Of a stretch of DNA of 36,414 bases, positions 17,808 to 26,764 are shown piece by piece. The position numbers were made by a program, and so were the translations under genes. Below the pieces are notes generated by a model. The model was not told the DNA's origin, did no database searches, and saw nothing but the letters and a program-made list of their open reading frames with translations. The stretch lies in NCBI GenBank assembly GCA_021648225.1, contig JAKITE010000012.1:1-36414 (forward strand), read 5' to 3'. The stretch is from Paracoccaceae bacterium (GTDB lineage Bacteria; Pseudomonadota; Alphaproteobacteria; Rhodobacterales; Rhodobacteraceae). Position 1 is the first letter of the stretch, and each line of letters starts with the position of its first letter.

Positions 17808-18348
17808 CCGGAGCCGGCGCGGCGGTATTATCGGTTTTGGGTGCAGCCTGACGGGTGCGAGAACGGGATTTCGGTTTTGATGCGGTGCTGGATTCCGGGG
17901 TTTCTACCAGATCGGTATCTTTGGTTTCAACCGCTGCCATTGGCGGCTGGTCATCCATAATGTCGGGCATTGGCGCGGGCGCAGGGGTTGCTGGCGCGTT
18001 ACGGGATTTGTCGCTGGCTTCGCGTTGTTGGCGGGCCTGATGGGCCTGCTGCTGGGCTAGTTGTTGTTTTTGATGTTCGGCCTGTTTATCGGCTTGTTCT
18101 TTCAAAGCGGCAGTAAGCATACGCGAATAATGCTCGGAATGCTGTTGATAATTTTCAGCCGCCACACGGTCACCGGCCAAGGTAGCATCGCCCGCCAAGG
18201 CCGCATATTTTTCGACAATCTGTTGCGGGGTGCCACGCACCTTTCCGCTTGGCCCCGAGGAATCAAAAACACGGTTAACCGCATTAACATTGGGGTTTTG
18301 ACGGCGGTTATTGTTTTTGCGCTGACGCGATTTGTTTGACGGTCTCAT
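17797..18348 (-). CDS. DUF4167 protein
   Basis: An alphaproteobacterial family of unknown function, 183 residues here. The N-terminal 75 residues carry the conserved core: a basic opening MRPSNKSRQRKNNNRRQNPN, then VNRVFDSSGPSGKVRGTPQQIVEKYAALAGDA and ENYQQHSEHYSRML. The rest is a low-complexity Gln/Ala- then Pro/Thr/Lys-rich tail. The basic start suggests nucleic-acid binding, which is inference. I used ATG 18348, which gives the family N-terminus, rather than the TTG eleven codons upstream. It ends inside the last codons of rsmA on the other strand. Confidence 0.85.
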   Translation of the reverse strand: MRPSNKSRQRKNNNRRQNPNVNAVNRVFDSSGPSGKVRGTPQQIVEKYAALAGDATLAGDRVAAENYQQHSEHYSRMLTAALKEQADKQAEHQKQQLAQQQAHQARQQREASDKSRNAPATPAPAPMPDIMDDQPPMAAVETKDTDLVETPESSTASKPKSRSRTRQAAPKTDNTAAPAPVSE

Positions 18349-18535
18349 GTGATTTTGGTTGCCCTTTATCGGGAGGTTCAAGCCATATGCCTGATCTACG
18401 ATTTTGAAAAATGCGTATCCGATTTTCGATTAAAAGATCTGCGCCTAAACTGGAGAGCCACTGGTTCAATCCTTGCAGATGGGTCTTTTTACCCTGAACA
18501 ATGTGTCCTAATCAAGGCTTTTACGGCATTTTTCG

Positions 18536-19384
18536 TTATTTTCCGGTAAAACTTGCGTTTATTGCCACAATCCGGTCATGGCCGGACAGGTCTTGATATA
18601 TTTGAACCTTTTCAAAGCCTGCATTGGTAAATATTTTCTTAACCGCCCCGGCCTGCCTAAACCCGATCTCGAATATCGCGCGGCCATCCCGGGTAAGATA
18701 ATCCGGCAGATCCTGCGCAATCCGGCGATAGGCCTCCAGCCCGTCGCCCCCCGGCGTCAGGGCCAGATGCGGCTCCCAATTCGCCACATCGGGCGCCAGA
18801 TCGGCCATTTCGGCTTCGGAAATATACGGCGGGTTTGATATAATCAAATCAAACCGCCCCTGCACCTGCTCAAACCAGTTCGAGGTTATAAATTGCACCC
18901 GATCAGACAGCCTTAGCCGCACCGCGTTTCGCCGCGCAACATCCAGCGCTTTGTCACAAATATCACTGGCAACCCCGCGCGCGCTTGGTCGCTCAGCCAA
19001 AAGGCTAAGCGCAATAATGCCGCTGCCGGTGCCCATATCCAGCAGGCGTTCAAACGGCTGCTCCAGCGCCAGCGCCACAAGGGTTTCGGTGTCGGGGCGC
19101 GGGTCCAGCACATCATCGGTAACCAAAAATTCATGGGCCCAGAAATCCCGTTTGCCGGTAATATGCGAAACCGGTTTATGATGGCCGCGCATGGCAATGA
19201 TCTGATCAAATTGACGGGCCGCAGAATTGGGCAGCGGTTCATCCAATCGCAGCCCAAGCTGCACCCTGTCCACCCCCAATGCAAATGCCAGCAATATCCG
19301 CGCATCGCGTTCCGCGCCGTCAATTCCGGCCATATTCAACAGCGCAGTGGCCCGTTGCAAAGCCAGACGCGCGGTTTCGATCAT
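18536..19384 (-). CDS. prmC: Release-factor glutamine N5-methyltransferase
   Basis: Methylates the glutamine of the GGQ motif in release factors 1 and 2. The SAM site DMGTGSGIIALSLL (116-129) and the catalytic NPPYI (184-188) are present, and the N-terminal helical domain is complete. Length is 282. The ATG overlaps the prfA stop codon (ATGA), placing the enzyme in one operon directly behind its substrate. Confidence 0.95.
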   Translation of the reverse strand: MIETARLALQRATALLNMAGIDGAERDARILLAFALGVDRVQLGLRLDEPLPNSAARQFDQIIAMRGHHKPVSHITGKRDFWAHEFLVTDDVLDPRPDTETLVALALEQPFERLLDMGTGSGIIALSLLAERPSARGVASDICDKALDVARRNAVRLRLSDRVQFITSNWFEQVQGRFDLIISNPPYISEAEMADLAPDVANWEPHLALTPGGDGLEAYRRIAQDLPDYLTRDGRAIFEIGFRQAGAVKKIFTNAGFEKVQIYQDLSGHDRIVAINASFTGK

Positions 19385-20433
19385 GTTAATTCGGCCAGCC
19401 GGTTGGCTTGGTCCGCCGCTGTCAGCCCCTCGATCAGTTCATCCAGATCGCCCTGCAAAACCGCATCCAGCTTATACAGCGTCAGGTTTATCCGATGGTC
19501 TGTCACCCGGCCTTGCGGGAAATTATAGGTGCGAATACGTTCCGACCGATCGCCGGAACCCACCTGCCCTTTGCGCGCATCCGAACGTTCCAGATCAATT
19601 TTTTGCTGCTCCATATCATATAGCCGCGTGCGCAGCACCTGCATGGCCTTGGCACGGTTACGATGCTGAGATTTTTCCGAGCTGGTCACCACAATGCCGG
19701 TTGGCAAATGGGTAATGCGCACCGCAGAATCAGTGGTGTTCACATGCTGCCCGCCCGCACCGCTGGAGCGCATGGTATCAATGCGAATATCGGTGCTTGG
19801 GATATCGATATCCACCTCCTCGGCCTCGGGCAGCACTGCCACTGTGGCCGCAGATGTATGCACCCGCCCGCCGCTTTCGGTGCTGGGCACCCGCTGCACG
19901 CGGTGAACCCCGCTTTCGAATTTCATTTCCGCATAAACATTCGGGCCGGATAGATTGGCGACAATTTCTTTATAACCGCCAAGCTCGGTCTGGTTTTCTT
20001 CCACCACGTCCAGCTTCCAGCCGCGTTTTTCACACAGGCGCTGATACATGCGAAACAGATCCGCGGCAAAAAGCGCGGCTTCGTCGCCGCCGGTGCCAGC
20101 CCTGATTTCCAGAATGGCGGGCTTGGTATCGGCTTTGTCTTTGGGCAGCAATGCCAGCATGACCTGGTGTTCGGCCTCTGGCAGGGCTTTTTTCAGGCTT
20201 TGCAATTCCTCTTGCGCCAGCTCTTTCATTTCGGGGTCTGTCAGCATTTCTTCAGCTTCGGCCTGATCTGACAGCATTTGGCGATATTCCACCACCTGTT
20301 CCACCACCGGGCGCAATTCGGCATATTCACGCGATATGGCTTCCAGTTCTGACTGGGCCACGCCCTCGTTCAAACGCGCTTCAAGGAATGCAAAACGTTG
20401 GCAGATTTGTTCAAGTTTTTGTTCGGGGATCAT
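19381..20433 (-). CDS. prfA: Peptide chain release factor 1
   Basis: Terminates translation at UAA and UAG. The GGQ motif is at 227-229 in RSSGAGGQHVNTTDSAVR, and the stop-codon-reading loop region is in VQRVPSTESGGRVHTS (179-194). Length is 350, normal for the family. I used ATG 20433 instead of the TTG five codons upstream because it gives the usual N-terminus (MIPEQKLEQI); neither has a strong ribosome binding site. The following prmC is coupled. Confidence 0.96.
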   Translation of the reverse strand: MIPEQKLEQICQRFAFLEARLNEGVAQSELEAISREYAELRPVVEQVVEYRQMLSDQAEAEEMLTDPEMKELAQEELQSLKKALPEAEHQVMLALLPKDKADTKPAILEIRAGTGGDEAALFAADLFRMYQRLCEKRGWKLDVVEENQTELGGYKEIVANLSGPNVYAEMKFESGVHRVQRVPSTESGGRVHTSAATVAVLPEAEEVDIDIPSTDIRIDTMRSSGAGGQHVNTTDSAVRITHLPTGIVVTSSEKSQHRNRAKAMQVLRTRLYDMEQQKIDLERSDARKGQVGSGDRSERIRTYNFPQGRVTDHRINLTLYKLDAVLQGDLDELIEGLTAADQANRLAELT

Positions 20434-20478
20434 GTTTTCGGCTTTCAAAAGGATGCAATACGCAGCGGTGCTGCCTTG

Positions 20479-20967
20479 CTATTCCTCGAAGGTTACAAGC
20501 GTTGCCAACCATGCCTCGACGCGGGCTTTGTTTACGCCCATATCGCCCTGCCCGTATCTTGATCGTGAATAAATGGCGATGGTTGAGCGCCCGCCAGTCA
20601 GGTCAATGAATTTCACCGAAATATAATCGGGAAAGCGCAAAGTCGGCGTGCGCTGCACATAGGTAAACCAGCCGGATTCCGGCGTGCCAGCAATGCGCGT
20701 GGTGCTGTTTTGTGATAACACAAAATCGTCAAATGCTTTGGCCATCAGGGTCGGGTTGGCCGAATAAACCGGCGCTTCGCGATCAGGGGTCTGATTGGTA
20801 AGCGAGGATGACGCCACCAGATAGGTGTTTGGCGTGGTCGGGCGTTCAAAATTCAGCGGATCAACATGCCATTCAGCGGGATCGCTACCAACCGTTGCCA
20901 CCCGAAAAAACAGGATCGCCAGCAAGACCCCGATGGTAAATACCAGATAAATCGCCACCCGTAGCAT
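20479..20967 (-). CDS. DUF1499 protein, membrane-anchored
   Basis: One N-terminal membrane segment (about 4-24) is followed by a periplasmic-side domain of the DUF1499 family, recognised from its C-terminal signature IAIYSRSRYGQGDMGVNKARVEAWL. The function is unknown. The start codon shares one base with the stop codon of ispG (TAATG), so the two are translationally coupled, and prfA follows after about 45 bases. Length 162. Confidence 0.82.
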   Translation of the reverse strand: MLRVAIYLVFTIGVLLAILFFRVATVGSDPAEWHVDPLNFERPTTPNTYLVASSSLTNQTPDREAPVYSANPTLMAKAFDDFVLSQNSTTRIAGTPESGWFTYVQRTPTLRFPDYISVKFIDLTGGRSTIAIYSRSRYGQGDMGVNKARVEAWLATLVTFEE

Positions 20968-22088
20968 TATTTCACCTTTGCCTCTTGCGCTGTAATTTCT
21001 GCGGCGCGTTGTTCTACCATCTCTACGATATGATCAATCATGGCGGGGTTGTCCAGCTTATGATCCTGTTTTCCCGCAACATATACCATGCCCGAACCAG
21101 CCCCGCCGCCGGTAAAACCGAAATCGGTCATCAAGGCCTCGCCCGGGCCATTAACCACACAGCCAATGATCGACAGGCTCATCGGGGTGCGGATATGTTC
21201 CAGCCTTGTTTCCAGTTCGGCGACCGTGGAAATCACATCAAACCCTTGGCGCGCACAGCTGGGGCAGGAAATAATATTAACGCCGCGATGGCGCAAACCC
21301 AGAGATTTCAGAATTTCAAAACCGGCTTTGACCTCGGCCACAGGGTCCGCCGACAGCGATACGCGAATGGTATCGCCAATGCCCGACCATAACAGATTGC
21401 CCATGCCAATCGCCGATTTGATCGAACCCGAAACCAGCCCTCCGGCCTCGGTAATGCCCAGATGAATGGGGGCATCGGTGGCATCTGCCAAGCCCTGATA
21501 GGCAGCCACAGTCATAAAAACATCGGATGCCTTGACGCTGATTTTGAAATTATGAAAATCATTGTCCTGCAAGATTTTAATATGATCCAAGCCGCTTTCG
21601 ATCATCGCATCGGGGCATGGCTCGCCATATTTATCCAATAGGTGTTTTTCAAGGCTACCCGCGTTAACGCCAATACGGATCGAACAATTATTGTCTTTGG
21701 CGGCTTTGATCACCTCGCGCACCCGCTCGGCTGAACCGATATTACCGGGGTTAATCCGCAGGCAAGCCACGCCAGCCTCGGCGGCTTCAATGCCGCGTTT
21801 GTAATGGAAATGAATGTCGGCAACCAGCGGCACAGGGCTGGCGGCAACAATTTCTTTCATGGCAAGGCTGGATTGCTGGTCGGGGCAAGATACCCGCACA
21901 ATGTCGGCCCCCGCATCAGCACAAGCCTGAATTTGTGCCAGCGTTGCCTTGATATCATGGGTCAGCGTGTTGGTCATGGTTTGCACCGTTATCGGTGCGT
22001 CGCCGCCAACCGGCACATTGCCAACCATGATTTGCCGGCTTTTGCGCCGGTCAATATTGCGCCATGGGCGAATAGGATTATGGGTCAT
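20967..22088 (-). CDS. ispG: 4-hydroxy-3-methylbut-2-en-1-yl diphosphate synthase
   Basis: Catalyses the penultimate step of the MEP isoprenoid pathway with a [4Fe-4S] cluster. The three cluster cysteines are visible at 275 and 278 (CPSC) and 310 (GCVVNGPGEA), with the fourth-ligand glutamate at 317. The TIM-barrel N-terminal part contains TVQTMTNTLTHD and RINPGNIG. ATG 22088 gives the normal start (373 residues); an in-frame TTG at 22109 is possible but less likely. It is coupled to the downstream DUF1499 gene. Confidence 0.95.
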   Translation of the reverse strand: MTHNPIRPWRNIDRRKSRQIMVGNVPVGGDAPITVQTMTNTLTHDIKATLAQIQACADAGADIVRVSCPDQQSSLAMKEIVAASPVPLVADIHFHYKRGIEAAEAGVACLRINPGNIGSAERVREVIKAAKDNNCSIRIGVNAGSLEKHLLDKYGEPCPDAMIESGLDHIKILQDNDFHNFKISVKASDVFMTVAAYQGLADATDAPIHLGITEAGGLVSGSIKSAIGMGNLLWSGIGDTIRVSLSADPVAEVKAGFEILKSLGLRHRGVNIISCPSCARQGFDVISTVAELETRLEHIRTPMSLSIIGCVVNGPGEALMTDFGFTGGGAGSGMVYVAGKQDHKLDNPAMIDHIVEMVEQRAAEITAQEAKVK

Positions 22089-22136
22089 GAAGGGTGCCGA
22101 TGTTGCCAAGTGTATCCGCCACAGGATATAGCAAAC

Positions 22137-23297
22137 TCACTCAGACGCAAGCGAAGCCGCGCGGATTTGCTGTTCGGAAACCTCCCGCATTTCAGCGGTC
22201 ATGGTGCCAAGCGCCTCGAAACTGTTTTCAATATCAGCCGCCGCCAGCGACAGCCCGTTTACCACGCCGTTATTGCCGTTCAACGGCCCGAAAACCTGAC
22301 CGTCAACCAGCAAAAATACATTACCCGCATTACCGGCGCGCAAGGTTGCCAATTCGGTGCCGGATTTCAGGGTATATTCCTGCCCAGCGTCCAGAATGGT
22401 TTCAAAAAGTATGCTGCCATCATCGGCTGTGACCCGAACCCATGCTTCTTGCTGGGCAAAAATGCTGATAATCGGTTCGTGAATTTGCGCGGTTAGCTGT
22501 GGTTCACCAACGGCAACCACAGTTTCTGGCAAAACGGTTTCAGGCGCGGCAGTCGCCACCATTTCAAACGAGCCAAAAGCCGAAGGATCGATATCTGCAA
22601 TCGGGCCATCGCGCGGTGTTACAATCGGCACCTCCAGCAATTGGCGCGAATAAAGCAGGGTCAGATCATTGGCCCGTTCGGAAACCCGATCCATAGCGTC
22701 AATGTTCAGCCCCGCCGCAAATTCACCGCTATCGATAGTGTCCAACACCACCGGAGACCGTTCAATCGGGGCAATATCAACCCGTTGGATATCCTTAAGC
22801 AAAGTCCAGCCGCCATAACCTATGCCGGCAATCAGCGCAATCATGACAAAAAGCGGCCCGAATCCGGCAAGGTTTATCCCCGCGCTACCATTACGCATGG
22901 CAACGCCAGCCAAGCCGGGAGACAGGTTTTTACCCAATTCAGAGGCGCTGATAGCGGCAACCGGTGCTTTTTTATGGCCTTCACGCCGCCGCCCCAAATC
23001 TGCATGGGCGCCTTGGAAATTGGCCTCAAGGCAAAACCGCGCATAGGTGGCTTCGGCATCCAGCTCCAGATAGCGGGCATAAGACCGCACATATCCCGCC
23101 AAAAATCCGGTATTTTCAAAAACCGACAGGTCACAATTTTCAATCGCGGCAATATAAGCGGCTTTGATTCGCAAATCGCGCTGAACATCCAGCAAAGATT
23201 TACCAAGGGTGGCGCGTTCGCCGCGCAACTCATCGCCGAGCCTTAATTCAAATGAATCAAAGCCTTGAAGCTCCTCGACTGACGGTTCTTGCGTCAT
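22137..23297 (-). CDS. RodZ-like HTH membrane protein
   Basis: A cytoplasmic Cro/HTH domain of the HTH_25 type (about 17-90, with RGERATLGKSLLDVQRDLRIKAAYIAAIE) is followed by a charged linker, one membrane segment (about 147-166) and a long periplasmic part ending in a DUF4115-like domain (about 285-355: EAWVRVTADDGSILFETILDAGQEY). This is the RodZ architecture; RodZ links MreB to the envelope in rod-shaped cells. Whether this copy is RodZ itself is inferred from domain order. It lies upstream of ispG in the same direction, about 50 bases away. Confidence 0.83.
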   Translation of the reverse strand: MTQEPSVEELQGFDSFELRLGDELRGERATLGKSLLDVQRDLRIKAAYIAAIENCDLSVFENTGFLAGYVRSYARYLELDAEATYARFCLEANFQGAHADLGRRREGHKKAPVAAISASELGKNLSPGLAGVAMRNGSAGINLAGFGPLFVMIALIAGIGYGGWTLLKDIQRVDIAPIERSPVVLDTIDSGEFAAGLNIDAMDRVSERANDLTLLYSRQLLEVPIVTPRDGPIADIDPSAFGSFEMVATAAPETVLPETVVAVGEPQLTAQIHEPIISIFAQQEAWVRVTADDGSILFETILDAGQEYTLKSGTELATLRAGNAGNVFLLVDGQVFGPLNGNNGVVNGLSLAAADIENSFEALGTMTAEMREVSEQQIRAASLASE

Positions 23298-23448
23298 ATT
23301 ATGCCGGTAACCTTTTTATTTTCTGCCATTGCAATACACATCATTGCCCCTGCTTGTTACAGGTTAACAAGATGTTTATCACCTTTAGGTGTTCCTAGGG
23401 AAATTACCGTATTTTGTCCAGCCTGCTTAGGCAAATAAGCGCCTATTA

Positions 23449-24672
23449 TCAGGAGGCTACGGCGTTTCTGGCCAGCTCGCAGCGTTGCCACAAAGAATCG
23501 AGCGCTTTGACCAGATCATCAATCATACCAAAATCATGCACCGGCGACGGTGTAAACCGCAACCGTTCAGTGCCGCGCGGCACGGTCGGAAAATTAATCG
23601 GCTGCACATAAATGCCAAAATCATTTAACAAGGCATCGGACAACATTTTGCATTTCACCGGACAGCCCACATGCACCGGCACGATATGGCTGGGGCTGTC
23701 GATTACCGGTAGGCCCAGTGCTTTTAGCCGCATTTTCAAGATTTTTGCCGCCTCTTGCTGCTGGTCGCGTAATTCCTGATGAGATTTCAGATATTTGATC
23801 GAGGCCGTGGCCCCTGCCAAAACCGCTGGCGGCAAGGAAGTCGTGAAAATAAACCCCGGCGCATAAGACCGCACGGCATCAACCATTTTGGCGGATGCCG
23901 CGATATAGCCGCCCATCACCCCGTAAGCCTTGCCCAATGTGCCATTGATAATATCAATCCGGCTGGTCAAATGATCCTGTTCGGAAATCCCGCCACCGCG
24001 CGGGCCATACATGCCAACGGCGTGGACCTCGTCCAGATAGGTCAGCGCGCCAAATTCATCAGCCAGATCACAGACCTCGCGCAGCGGGCCGAAATCGCCA
24101 TCCATCGAATAAACCGATTCAAAGGCAATCAATTTTGGCGCGTCGGGGTCAGCCGCCGCAAGCAATTCGCGCAGATGGGCCAAATCATTATGTCGCCAGA
24201 TTTTCTTGATGCAGGGACCGTGTTTAATACCCTCGATCATCGAAGCGTGGTTCAGCTCGTCGGAAAAAATAATCATGCCGGGGAAAAGTTTGGGCAAAAC
24301 CGACAAGCTAGCCTCATTGGCGATATAGGCCGAGGTAAACACCAATGCTGATTCTTTTTGATGCAGATCGGCAATTTCGGATTCCAGCGCGTTGTGATAG
24401 GCGGTAGTGCCGGAAATATTGCGCGTGCCACCCGAACCTGCGCCCGCATTATCCAATGCAGTATGCATGGCATTCAGAACCTCGGGGTTTTGGCCCATAC
24501 CTAAATAATCATTGCCACACCAAACCGTAATTTCCTGAACCGAGCCGTCAGGGCGATTCCAGCTGGCGCGCGGAAAACTGCCTTGTTTGCGCACAATATC
24601 CAGAAAAACCCGATACCGTCCCTCGGTATGTAATGCCCCCAGGGCTGAATCTAAGCGGCTATCATAATCCAA
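23449..24672 (-). CDS. hemA: 5-aminolevulinate synthase
   Basis: Condenses glycine with succinyl-CoA to 5-aminolevulinate, the first step of tetrapyrrole synthesis by the C4 (Shemin) route typical of alphaproteobacteria. The pyridoxal-phosphate lysine is Lys248 in INGTLGKAYG. The glycine-rich GAGSGGTRNISGT and the C-terminal PTVPRGTERLRFTPSP are conserved. The 407 residues align with Rhodobacter HemA without gaps at the N-terminus (MDY...), supporting the TTG start at 24672 with GGAG upstream. A symmetric dyad lies 40-60 bases upstream. Confidence 0.97.
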   Translation of the reverse strand: MDYDSRLDSALGALHTEGRYRVFLDIVRKQGSFPRASWNRPDGSVQEITVWCGNDYLGMGQNPEVLNAMHTALDNAGAGSGGTRNISGTTAYHNALESEIADLHQKESALVFTSAYIANEASLSVLPKLFPGMIIFSDELNHASMIEGIKHGPCIKKIWRHNDLAHLRELLAAADPDAPKLIAFESVYSMDGDFGPLREVCDLADEFGALTYLDEVHAVGMYGPRGGGISEQDHLTSRIDIINGTLGKAYGVMGGYIAASAKMVDAVRSYAPGFIFTTSLPPAVLAGATASIKYLKSHQELRDQQQEAAKILKMRLKALGLPVIDSPSHIVPVHVGCPVKCKMLSDALLNDFGIYVQPINFPTVPRGTERLRFTPSPVHDFGMIDDLVKALDSLWQRCELARNAVAS

Positions 24673-24710
24673 TTACTGCATCTCCGACCGAATCGCGTTT
24701 ACTCAATACA

Positions 24711-24734
24711 TATTGATAGACTTATATATCAATA
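24711..24734. promoter_or_regulatory. Dyad upstream of hemA
   Basis: TATTGATA and TATCAATA are perfect 8-bp inverted arms separated by eight bases, in A+T-rich DNA between ldtR-like and hemA. TTGAT/ATCAA half-sites resemble those of FNR, but the spacing is ten instead of four. A MarR-type regulator, such as the product of the adjacent gene, is another candidate. Confidence 0.45.
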
Positions 24735-24792
24735 ATTCACCAAGCAAAATGCCGCATCAGGGGGTATTCATCATAATTTCTTTTGGAAAATA

Positions 24793-25323
24793 TCAGTAAA
24801 TAAACCGGATTTGATCGGTCCAGAACCGCTCGACCCGGCGCATAACATCGTTTGTATCACTAATTTCCTCGGTATCAACAATGCCTTTTTCCTGCAAAAC
24901 GCTGGCATGGCGTTCAAACAATTCCGCCACAGTCTGGCGCACTTCGCGGCCTTTTTCGGTTAGCCGAACCCGAACCGCGCGGCGGTCAACCTCGCATTTC
25001 TGGTGGTGCATATAGCCCGATTCAACCAGTTTTTTAAGGTTATAGGATACGTTCGACCCCTGATAATAGCCGCGCGATTTCAGCTCGCCGGCAGTGACAA
25101 CATTTTCGCCGATATTATACAGCAATAACGCCTGAACCGAATTTATGTCGATAATTCGCAATCGTTCAAATTCATCTTTCACCACATCCAGCAACAGCCG
25201 ATGCAGCCTTTCTATGATTGCCAGGCTTTCCAAATATCCGCTAAGGAAAACCGATGTTTCGCTGCCGGTAAAGGCAGGCGTGCCATTTCCGGTTTCTTCT
25301 CGAATCGCTGTTTGCATAGCCAT
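24793..25323 (-). CDS. MarR-family regulator, LdtR type
   Basis: A winged-helix regulator of 176 residues. The text DVVKDEFERLRIIDINSVQALLLYNIGE, LKSRGYYQGSNVSYNLKKLVESGYMHHQKCEVDRRAVRVRLTEKG and the C-terminal VERFWTDQIRFIY closely follow LdtR of Liberibacter, which controls an L,D-transpeptidase and stress tolerance. ATG 25323 has GGAG six bases ahead and is preferred over the upstream TTG. It lies upstream of hemA in the same direction, so it may influence hemA; that is inference. Confidence 0.82.
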   Translation of the reverse strand: MAMQTAIREETGNGTPAFTGSETSVFLSGYLESLAIIERLHRLLLDVVKDEFERLRIIDINSVQALLLYNIGENVVTAGELKSRGYYQGSNVSYNLKKLVESGYMHHQKCEVDRRAVRVRLTEKGREVRQTVAELFERHASVLQEKGIVDTEEISDTNDVMRRVERFWTDQIRFIY

Positions 25324-25401
25324 TGTTTTCTCCGTCAAATCTCGTTCCTGAGACGACTTTCAACAGAAGAGAGGAAATAACTGGTTAAAACCGAAGAAAA
25401 T

Positions 25402-25662
25402 TCACCGAAATTTCTCTGCTAGCCTGATTTTATCAAGAATTTGCCGGTGTTTGGCGGGGCAATCTACCTGACAGGTAAACCAAGGGTAAAGATCCTGGTC
25501 GTTTTCCTCCAGCAAAGATTCGAACCGGTTAAGCGTATCAGCATCCATATCTGCCAATTCCGAATCTGCATAAGTGCCCAAAATAAGGTCCATTTCCTTC
25601 ATCCCGCGACGCCAGCTTCGAATCTGCAACCGTTTTAGACGATTTTCGGGGGTTTCAGGCAT
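25402..25662 (-). CDS. sdhE: FAD assembly factor SdhE (succinate dehydrogenase assembly factor 2)
   Basis: A small (86-residue) protein that promotes covalent flavinylation of the succinate dehydrogenase SdhA subunit. The family motif RSWRRGMKEMDLILGTYAD, with the key RGxxE-type segment, is intact, and the following helix LNRFESLLEENDQDLYPWF is typical. It is cytoplasmic and faces away from the unknown gene pair that begins at 25792. Confidence 0.92.
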   Translation of the reverse strand: MPETPENRLKRLQIRSWRRGMKEMDLILGTYADSELADMDADTLNRFESLLEENDQDLYPWFTCQVDCPAKHRQILDKIRLAEKFR

Positions 25663-25715
25663 TTCAGGCTCCTTGGGTTAATCGACGCAATCTAGAATAT
25701 CTTGCCCCCCAAATA

Positions 25716-25739
25716 CAATTGCGGAATTTCTTGCAATTG
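25716..25739. promoter_or_regulatory. Dyad in the divergent promoter region of sdhE
   Basis: CAATTGC and GCAATTG are perfect 7-bp inverted arms ten bases apart, midway between the divergent sdhE and the gene starting at 25792. This could be an operator. I cannot assign a regulator. Confidence 0.3.
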
Positions 25740-25791
25740 CAGGGTAAATTCGGGCACGCTTGGAAAATAAATAAAAAGGCGGATTAAAAAC

Positions 25792-26208
25792 GTGCAAACT
25801 TTGCAAAAATTATTTTATCGGGTCAGCGAAAAGGGTGCTGATGTTTACCGGATTGATCTGCAAAACCGGTTGCGGCGGCTGGATTTGCAAAAAATTGCCG
25901 AAATTGATCTGGCCGGAAACAGCATTTCCAAAACCGACGGGGTTGAGCATTCGCAAGAAGAGCAATCCGATATGCAAAACTGGTGTGAAATGCGAAAAGA
26001 CCAACTGGAATTACGCAGCCAGAATGACATCAACAGACTTGTCGAGGCCCTGAACCACGCCGCCAACTGGATCGAAAATCAAGCCAGCGATGATCAAATT
26101 TCAAAAATAGGCGATCCGGTGCTGATGGCCATGCATGACCTTCGCGCCACAATTGTCAAAAAAATGACACCCAAAAAGACGCCCAAAAAACCGGGGGAAA
26201 ACAAATGA
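25792..26208 (+). CDS. Hypothetical cytosolic protein
   Basis: I do not recognise this 138-residue product. It is predicted soluble and largely helical, with a Leu-rich N-terminal half, one cysteine (NWCEMRKDQ) and a Lys/Pro-rich tail (KKMTPKKTPKKPGENK). The start is GTG 25792 behind AAGGCGG. The stop codon overlaps the ATG of the zinc-ribbon membrane protein (ATGA), so the two proteins are made together and may work together. Confidence 0.7.
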   Translation: MQTLQKLFYRVSEKGADVYRIDLQNRLRRLDLQKIAEIDLAGNSISKTDGVEHSQEEQSDMQNWCEMRKDQLELRSQNDINRLVEALNHAANWIENQASDDQISKIGDPVLMAMHDLRATIVKKMTPKKTPKKPGENK

Positions 26209-26735
26209 CCAATCTTTCACAAGAACAAGAAGAAATGCGCCAATCCATCCAGAAAAGCGCCATGATCTGGAGTGTTGTTTTTGGCCTGATCGTAGCCGGA
26301 ATTGCCTTTTGGGCATTGGCAGGTCAGGGCAATTTGATCCGCATGGGCGGCGCAGCTGTTGGTGGTGTTGTGGCGCTGGTTGCCATATTCAAATGGCGGT
26401 TTTCGGCAAATTCAAAATCGGCCCAATGCGGCAAATGTTCAACTGCGTTCAGCATCAGCAAAACCGATCATGTTGAAACCCTGAAAAGCAGCGAAACAAA
26501 AGAAACCCGTGACGCGCAGGAAGATTTCTCAACCAAGGTGACCACATGGACCGAAGAGGTTTATGAGGTTGCGGATACCTATTCATGTGGCAGCTGCGGC
26601 GATGAAACCGTTAAAGAATACACAACCACCCGCAAGAAAGACGAAAAAACCGAGATTGAACCGGCACCCGTCAAGCCAAAAGCAAAAGCCAGCGCCGCTA
26701 AATCCGGCAAAGCGGCCTCAAGCAAAAAACCCTGA
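26205..26735 (+). CDS. Membrane-anchored zinc-ribbon protein, function unknown
   Basis: Two membrane helices (about 19-40 and 47-63) are followed by a domain with two CxxC pairs: CGKC at 75-78 and CGSC at 128-131, spaced as a split zinc ribbon around a charged insert. The C-terminus is Lys/Ala/Pro-rich (low complexity). The short loop between helices suggests that both tails face the cytoplasm. No known family could be named. It is coupled to the preceding gene by ATGA and is convergent with the DUF2948 gene. Confidence 0.72.
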   Translation: MTNLSQEQEEMRQSIQKSAMIWSVVFGLIVAGIAFWALAGQGNLIRMGGAAVGGVVALVAIFKWRFSANSKSAQCGKCSTAFSISKTDHVETLKSSETKETRDAQEDFSTKVTTWTEEVYEVADTYSCGSCGDETVKEYTTTRKKDEKTEIEPAPVKPKAKASAAKSGKAASSKKP

Positions 26736-26764
26736 GGTAACAGCGCCGGAGCAATACCAAAGGG

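Noticed and set aside
21804..22496. Open frame of 230 codons on the plus strand
   Set aside because: Antisense to ispG and the RodZ-like gene; no family resemblance.
24711..24734. FNR box upstream of hemA
   Set aside because: Half-sites fit, but they are ten bases apart instead of four.
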